The notes beneath the pieces were generated by a model, which had not been told where the DNA came from, made no database searches, and saw only the letters and a program-made list of their open reading frames with translations. The position numbers were made by a program, and so were the translations under genes. DNA of 64,000 bases from Aquimarina sp040786285 (lineage in GTDB: Bacteria > Bacteroidota > Bacteroidia > Flavobacteriales > Flavobacteriaceae). Within the stretch, counting starts at the first letter, position 1. Every line of letters starts with the position of its first letter. The stretch spans positions 62,001 through 126,000 of the forward strand of contig NZ_JBFMKQ010000001.1 of assembly GCF_040786285.1 (NCBI RefSeq), written 5' to 3'. Below, piece after piece: positions 61,252 through 64,000 of the stretch.

Positions 61252-61617
61252 TTATAATTTTCTAAGCTGGTTTCTATACCATACTTTTTTCCATTCTCTT
61301 TTTAGGATTAAATACGTAGCATACCCTGCTATATCTTCGGCTTTTTCTGATTTAAAATTTCTAATTTCTGCCTCAGAAACATCTACAGCGTATAATAAAT
61401 TTAAATACTCGTTAAAAGTATGTTGTAACACGCTCAAGAGTAATTTATTTATCGTTGTAATGAGATCTTTTGGTTGTATTTCTGGATCAATCTTATAGTC
61501 TATCCCTGCCCGGTCAATATCCTTCTGAAGTTGTGTAAGTAATTGTGGATATAAACTGGATTGAGTAACCTCTAGAATAAGGTCATCCACCAACGTTATG
61601 TTATACTCATCAGACAC
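61252..61617 (-). CDS. Conserved hypothetical protein coupled to polyprenyl synthase
   Basis: The 121-residue soluble helical protein has no Cys, signal or membrane segment. It starts inside the last codons of the polyprenyl synthase gene, an eight-base overlap that implies translational coupling. The sequence is rich in Leu and charged residues and ends with a basic stretch (KREWKKVWYRNQLRKL). I do not recognise its function. Close coupling with an isoprenoid enzyme is its best clue. Confidence 0.75.
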   Translation of the reverse strand: MSDEYNITLVDDLILEVTQSSLYPQLLTQLQKDIDRAGIDYKIDPEIQPKDLITTINKLLLSVLQHTFNEYLNLLYAVDVSEAEIRNFKSEKAEDIAGYATYLILKREWKKVWYRNQLRKL

Positions 61618-62584
61618 TTCTATTCATTAAATTCTCTCCAAAATACTTTAATAGTTTCTTTTTCTCTTCAGAAATAGTCACATTATCAAGAGCAGAAAAA
61701 GCTTTTTGAGTATACATTTTTATTTCGGCTCGTGTTGCATCCTTAGCTCCTGTCGTTTCGAAAAAAGATTTTACAGTACTTATTTTTTCTGAAGGATCTT
61801 CGGGGTTTAATGAAAACAGACCTCTTAGTTGTTTTTGCTCATCTTTTGAAGAAAATTCTAATGCTTTTAAATATAGAAAAGTCTTTTTATTCTCAATAAT
61901 ATCACCTCCAACCTGTTTCCCAAAAGTTTTGGGATCTCCAAATGCATCTAAGTAATCATCCTGAAGTTGAAATGCCAATCCTAATAGCCTTCCAAAATCA
62001 TATATAGACGATTGGCTTTCTTCTGAAGCATCGGCAACTATAGCTCCCATTTTCATGGCAGCACCAACCAAAACAGCAGTCTTATACTCAATCATCTTAA
62101 TATACTCGGGAATAGTTACATCATCCCTGGTTTCAAAATCAATATCATATTGCTGCCCTTCGCATACTTCAATGGCCGTTTTTGTAAATAGTTTTGCTAA
62201 TTCTTTAAAAATTTTCCCATCATAATTTTCAAAAAGTTGATAGGCATTAATAAGCATTGCATCTCCAGAAAGAATCCCTGTATTTACATCCCATTTTTCG
62301 TGCACGGTTTCTTTTCCTCTTCTAAGCGGAGCATCATCCATAATATCGTCATGAATCAATGAAAAATTATGAAAAACCTCAATAGCTAAGGCAGCATCCA
62401 ACGCTTTCTTGTAAGAGGAGCCAAAAATTTCTGATGTCATTAACGCTAATGTTGGCCGTAATCTTTTACCTCCAAGACTTAATATATAGGTGATGGGTTC
62501 GTAAAGATTCTTAGGCTCTTTTGTCGTTGTTTTCTTGGTAAGGTATTCTAAAAAATACCCTTGATACTCTGAAATTGTGTGCAC
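61610..62584 (-). CDS. Polyprenyl synthase, short-chain type (FPP/GGPP range)
   Basis: Trans-prenyltransferase that condenses isopentenyl diphosphate with allylic diphosphates. The 324-residue protein has GGKRLRP, the first Asp-rich motif DDIMD (Asp79-Asp83) and the second DDYLD (Asp209-Asp213). Phe74 stands five residues before the first motif, where bulky aromatics stop chain growth at C15-C20 and small residues allow long chains, so I favour an FPP/GGPP synthase over octaprenyl synthase. It uses products of the mevalonate branch encoded near 40-42 kb. Confidence 0.92.
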   Translation of the reverse strand: MHTISEYQGYFLEYLTKKTTTKEPKNLYEPITYILSLGGKRLRPTLALMTSEIFGSSYKKALDAALAIEVFHNFSLIHDDIMDDAPLRRGKETVHEKWDVNTGILSGDAMLINAYQLFENYDGKIFKELAKLFTKTAIEVCEGQQYDIDFETRDDVTIPEYIKMIEYKTAVLVGAAMKMGAIVADASEESQSSIYDFGRLLGLAFQLQDDYLDAFGDPKTFGKQVGGDIIENKKTFLYLKALEFSSKDEQKQLRGLFSLNPEDPSEKISTVKSFFETTGAKDATRAEIKMYTQKAFSALDNVTISEEKKKLLKYFGENLMNRSV

Positions 62585-62720
62585 AGTAATTTTTTATGCT
62601 AAAGTAAAATAAAATTTTCTGAAAAAATGAAGCAAATTTCACTTAACTCAAGCGCACTGTATTTAGTACTTAAAGAATACTAAAAAAATAACACGCAATG
62701 TTAAATAATTGTGAAACCTA

Positions 62721-62761
62721 GGAAACTTTTATTGTTTTTAAAGTTTCCATATGTACATTTG
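62721..62761 (+). promoter_or_regulatory. TetR gene promoter with overlapping operator-like repeat
   Basis: TTG (62732-62734) and TACATTTG (62754-62761) have exactly 19 bases between them, an excellent match to the Bacteroidota promoter pattern, 29 bases before the ATG. A perfect 9-base inverted repeat, GGAAACTTT (62721-62729) and AAAGTTTCC (62740-62748), brackets the -33 element. This is where a self-repressing TetR dimer would bind. Confidence 0.65.
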
Positions 62762-62790
62762 CCCCTGAAAATTAATACAAGTACCCCATA

Positions 62791-63396
62791 ATGAAAGAGA
62801 AAATAGTAGAAAAAGCAAACGATATGTTTCTGAATCTCGGTTTTAAGAGTATCACTATGGATGATCTTGCTTCAGAAATGGGAATTTCTAAAAAGACCAT
62901 TTATACTCATTTTCAGAATAAAACCAAACTTGTAGAAGCCACAACACATCATCTTTTTTGCAAAATAAATGATGGTATTAATGCTATTTTAAAAGAGAAT
63001 CTGGACCCTATTGAAGAATTGTATGCTATTAAAACTTTTGTAATGCATCATCTTAAGAATGAAAAAGTAGCGCCGATTCATCAGCTCGAAAAATACTATC
63101 CCAAAATACATCAGGGATTAAAAGCTAAACAGTTTGAGGTGTTTCAGCAATGTGTGGTTGACAATCTTAGAAGAGGAATAGAAAAGGGGGTTTTTAGAAA
63201 AAACATAGATATCCAATTTATTTCAAGAATCTATTTTATAGGAACTAATGGTATAAAGGATAAAAACATGTTTCCAGAACAAATATTTCCGGTAACAAAA
63301 CTTATGGATGATTACCTAGAATATCACATTCTGGGGATTACCACCGAAAAAGGACGTACAATTTTAAACAATCTTATCAAAGAACATCAAATATGA
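62791..63396 (+). CDS. TetR/AcrR family transcriptional regulator
   Basis: The 201-residue regulator has an N-terminal TetR helix-turn-helix (about 5-50), with SITMDDLASEMGISKKTIYTHFQNK as the recognition segment, and a divergent helical ligand-binding C-terminus. Its stop overlaps the ATG of a TolC-type outer-membrane factor (ATGA), so it very likely controls an efflux operon that it heads. An inverted repeat over its own promoter suggests autoregulation. The inducer is unknown. Confidence 0.94.
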   Translation: MKEKIVEKANDMFLNLGFKSITMDDLASEMGISKKTIYTHFQNKTKLVEATTHHLFCKINDGINAILKENLDPIEELYAIKTFVMHHLKNEKVAPIHQLEKYYPKIHQGLKAKQFEVFQQCVVDNLRRGIEKGVFRKNIDIQFISRIYFIGTNGIKDKNMFPEQIFPVTKLMDDYLEYHILGITTEKGRTILNNLIKEHQI

Positions 63397-64000
63397 AAAA
63401 CAACCTTTGGTTATTTTGTATCGGTTTGGTATTTACCGCCACAATACAAGGGCAACAACCGCCAACCGATTCTATTTATTCATTTACATTAGATGAAGCC
63501 GTAGAGTTTGCATTAGAAAACAGTTATCAATCTATAAACGCCAGACGTGATGTTGCAAAAGCATTAAAAAGAAAATGGGAAACGACCGCAGATGGTCTTC
63601 CTCAAATTGAAGGTAGTATTGACTATCAAAATCAATTAAAACAACAACCTCTATTACTTCCCTCTTTTGATGGTAGTGGTGGTTTTGATGAATTTTTTAC
63701 TCCGCAACAACAGGCTTCGGCTACTGCAACGTTGCGTCAATTGATTTTTGATGGATCATATATAGTTGGCCTTGAAGCTGCGAAGAGTTTTTTACAGTTT
63801 AATAATGACTCTGAAGAAAAAGCACAGCTCGAAGTTCGCAAAAGTGTTATTAATGCCTACGGAAGCGTTTTGGTAGCTCAAGAGAGTGTAGCTATTCTTA
63901 AAAACAACGTTGCCACTCTTGAGAAAAACTACCAGGAAACCAAAAAGATTTTTGAAAATGGTTTGGCCGAAGAAGAAGATGTAGAGCAACTACAAATTAC
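63393..64000 (+). CDS. TolC family outer-membrane efflux protein (partial, 3' cut by window)
   Basis: The first 202 codons of a TolC-type channel, truncated by the window edge. A signal peptide (1-21, ending TIQGQ) precedes the OEP domain start YSFTLDEAVEFALENSYQSINARRD, then the first helical hairpin, a strand pair and the second repeat's helices. It overlaps the TetR stop by four bases. In such operons a periplasmic adaptor and an RND or ABC pump usually follow; none is visible here. The stop codon is not present in the window. Confidence 0.92.
   Translation, partial: MKNNLWLFCIGLVFTATIQGQQPPTDSIYSFTLDEAVEFALENSYQSINARRDVAKALKRKWETTADGLPQIEGSIDYQNQLKQQPLLLPSFDGSGGFDEFFTPQQQASATATLRQLIFDGSYIVGLEAAKSFLQFNNDSEEKAQLEVRKSVINAYGSVLVAQESVAILKNNVATLEKNYQETKKIFENGLAEEEDVEQLQI

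Overview
The window looks like a low-GC chromosomal segment from a marine Flavobacteriaceae (Bacteroidota). The evidence is the gene content (several adjacent ExbD genes, OdhA/OdhB, a GYDIA-type GHMP kinase, tandem POT peptide transporters), very AT-rich intergenic DNA, TAnnTTTG-type -7 promoter elements, few Shine-Dalgarno sequences, and a tRNA without encoded CCA. An Aquimarina-like genus is possible, but I cannot fix it from sequence alone. I see no phage, insertion sequence, CRISPR array, rRNA operon or origin. The window is mostly core genome, with one accessory-looking island at 17.8-23.7 kb.

Layout. 0-2.2 kb: rpoN and a coupled PAP2-like membrane protein. 2.2-8.9 kb (minus strand): an outer-membrane barrel, an ExbB/ExbD energy-transduction cluster with a duplicated CxxC-containing ExbD, tRNA-Ser(GGA), type I asparaginase, a TatD nuclease and a small conserved protein. 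9.1-16.9 kb (plus): a retropepsin-like protein, purH, then the rod-shape and elongation genes mreB, mreC, mreD, mrdA and rodA. 16.9-23.7 kb: a membrane-anchored nuclease, then an ECF sigma factor with a membrane TPR protein, divergent from two related lipoproteins and a secreted, membrane-anchored TPR-CHAT (caspase-like) protease. 23.8-32.2 kb: an oligopeptide ABC permease and a tail-specific protease (minus); surE, lpxB, an NlpC/P60 lipoprotein and comEC (plus). 32.2-39.5 kb (minus): a serine beta-lactamase-like protein, a thioredoxin-like protein, two POT transporters and a DPP-IV-type peptidase. 39.8-42.2 kb: HMG-CoA reductase and a GHMP kinase (mevalonate pathway).

42.3-56.3 kb is an energy-metabolism block: a divergent ferredoxin, korAB (2-oxoacid:ferredoxin oxidoreductase), then nuoABCDHIJKLMN. 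nuoE, nuoF and nuoG, the NADH-oxidising module, are missing. The natural reading is that 2-oxoacid oxidation reduces ferredoxin, which feeds an 11-subunit proton-pumping complex I. A four-helix-bundle (IVP/S23-like) gene sits between nuoK and nuoL. Convergent to this block are odhB and odhA, so two routes for 2-oxoglutarate oxidation lie side by side. The window ends with a small barrel protein, a short-chain polyprenyl synthase with a partner protein, and a TetR regulator overlapping a TolC-type efflux gene cut by the window edge.

The best candidates for an undescribed system are the sigma/TPR/lipoprotein/CHAT-protease island, where the paralogous lipoproteins could be substrates or partners of the protease, and the kor-ferredoxin-nuo arrangement with a shared inverted repeat in its divergent control region. 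Functions for both are inferred from sequence and gene order.
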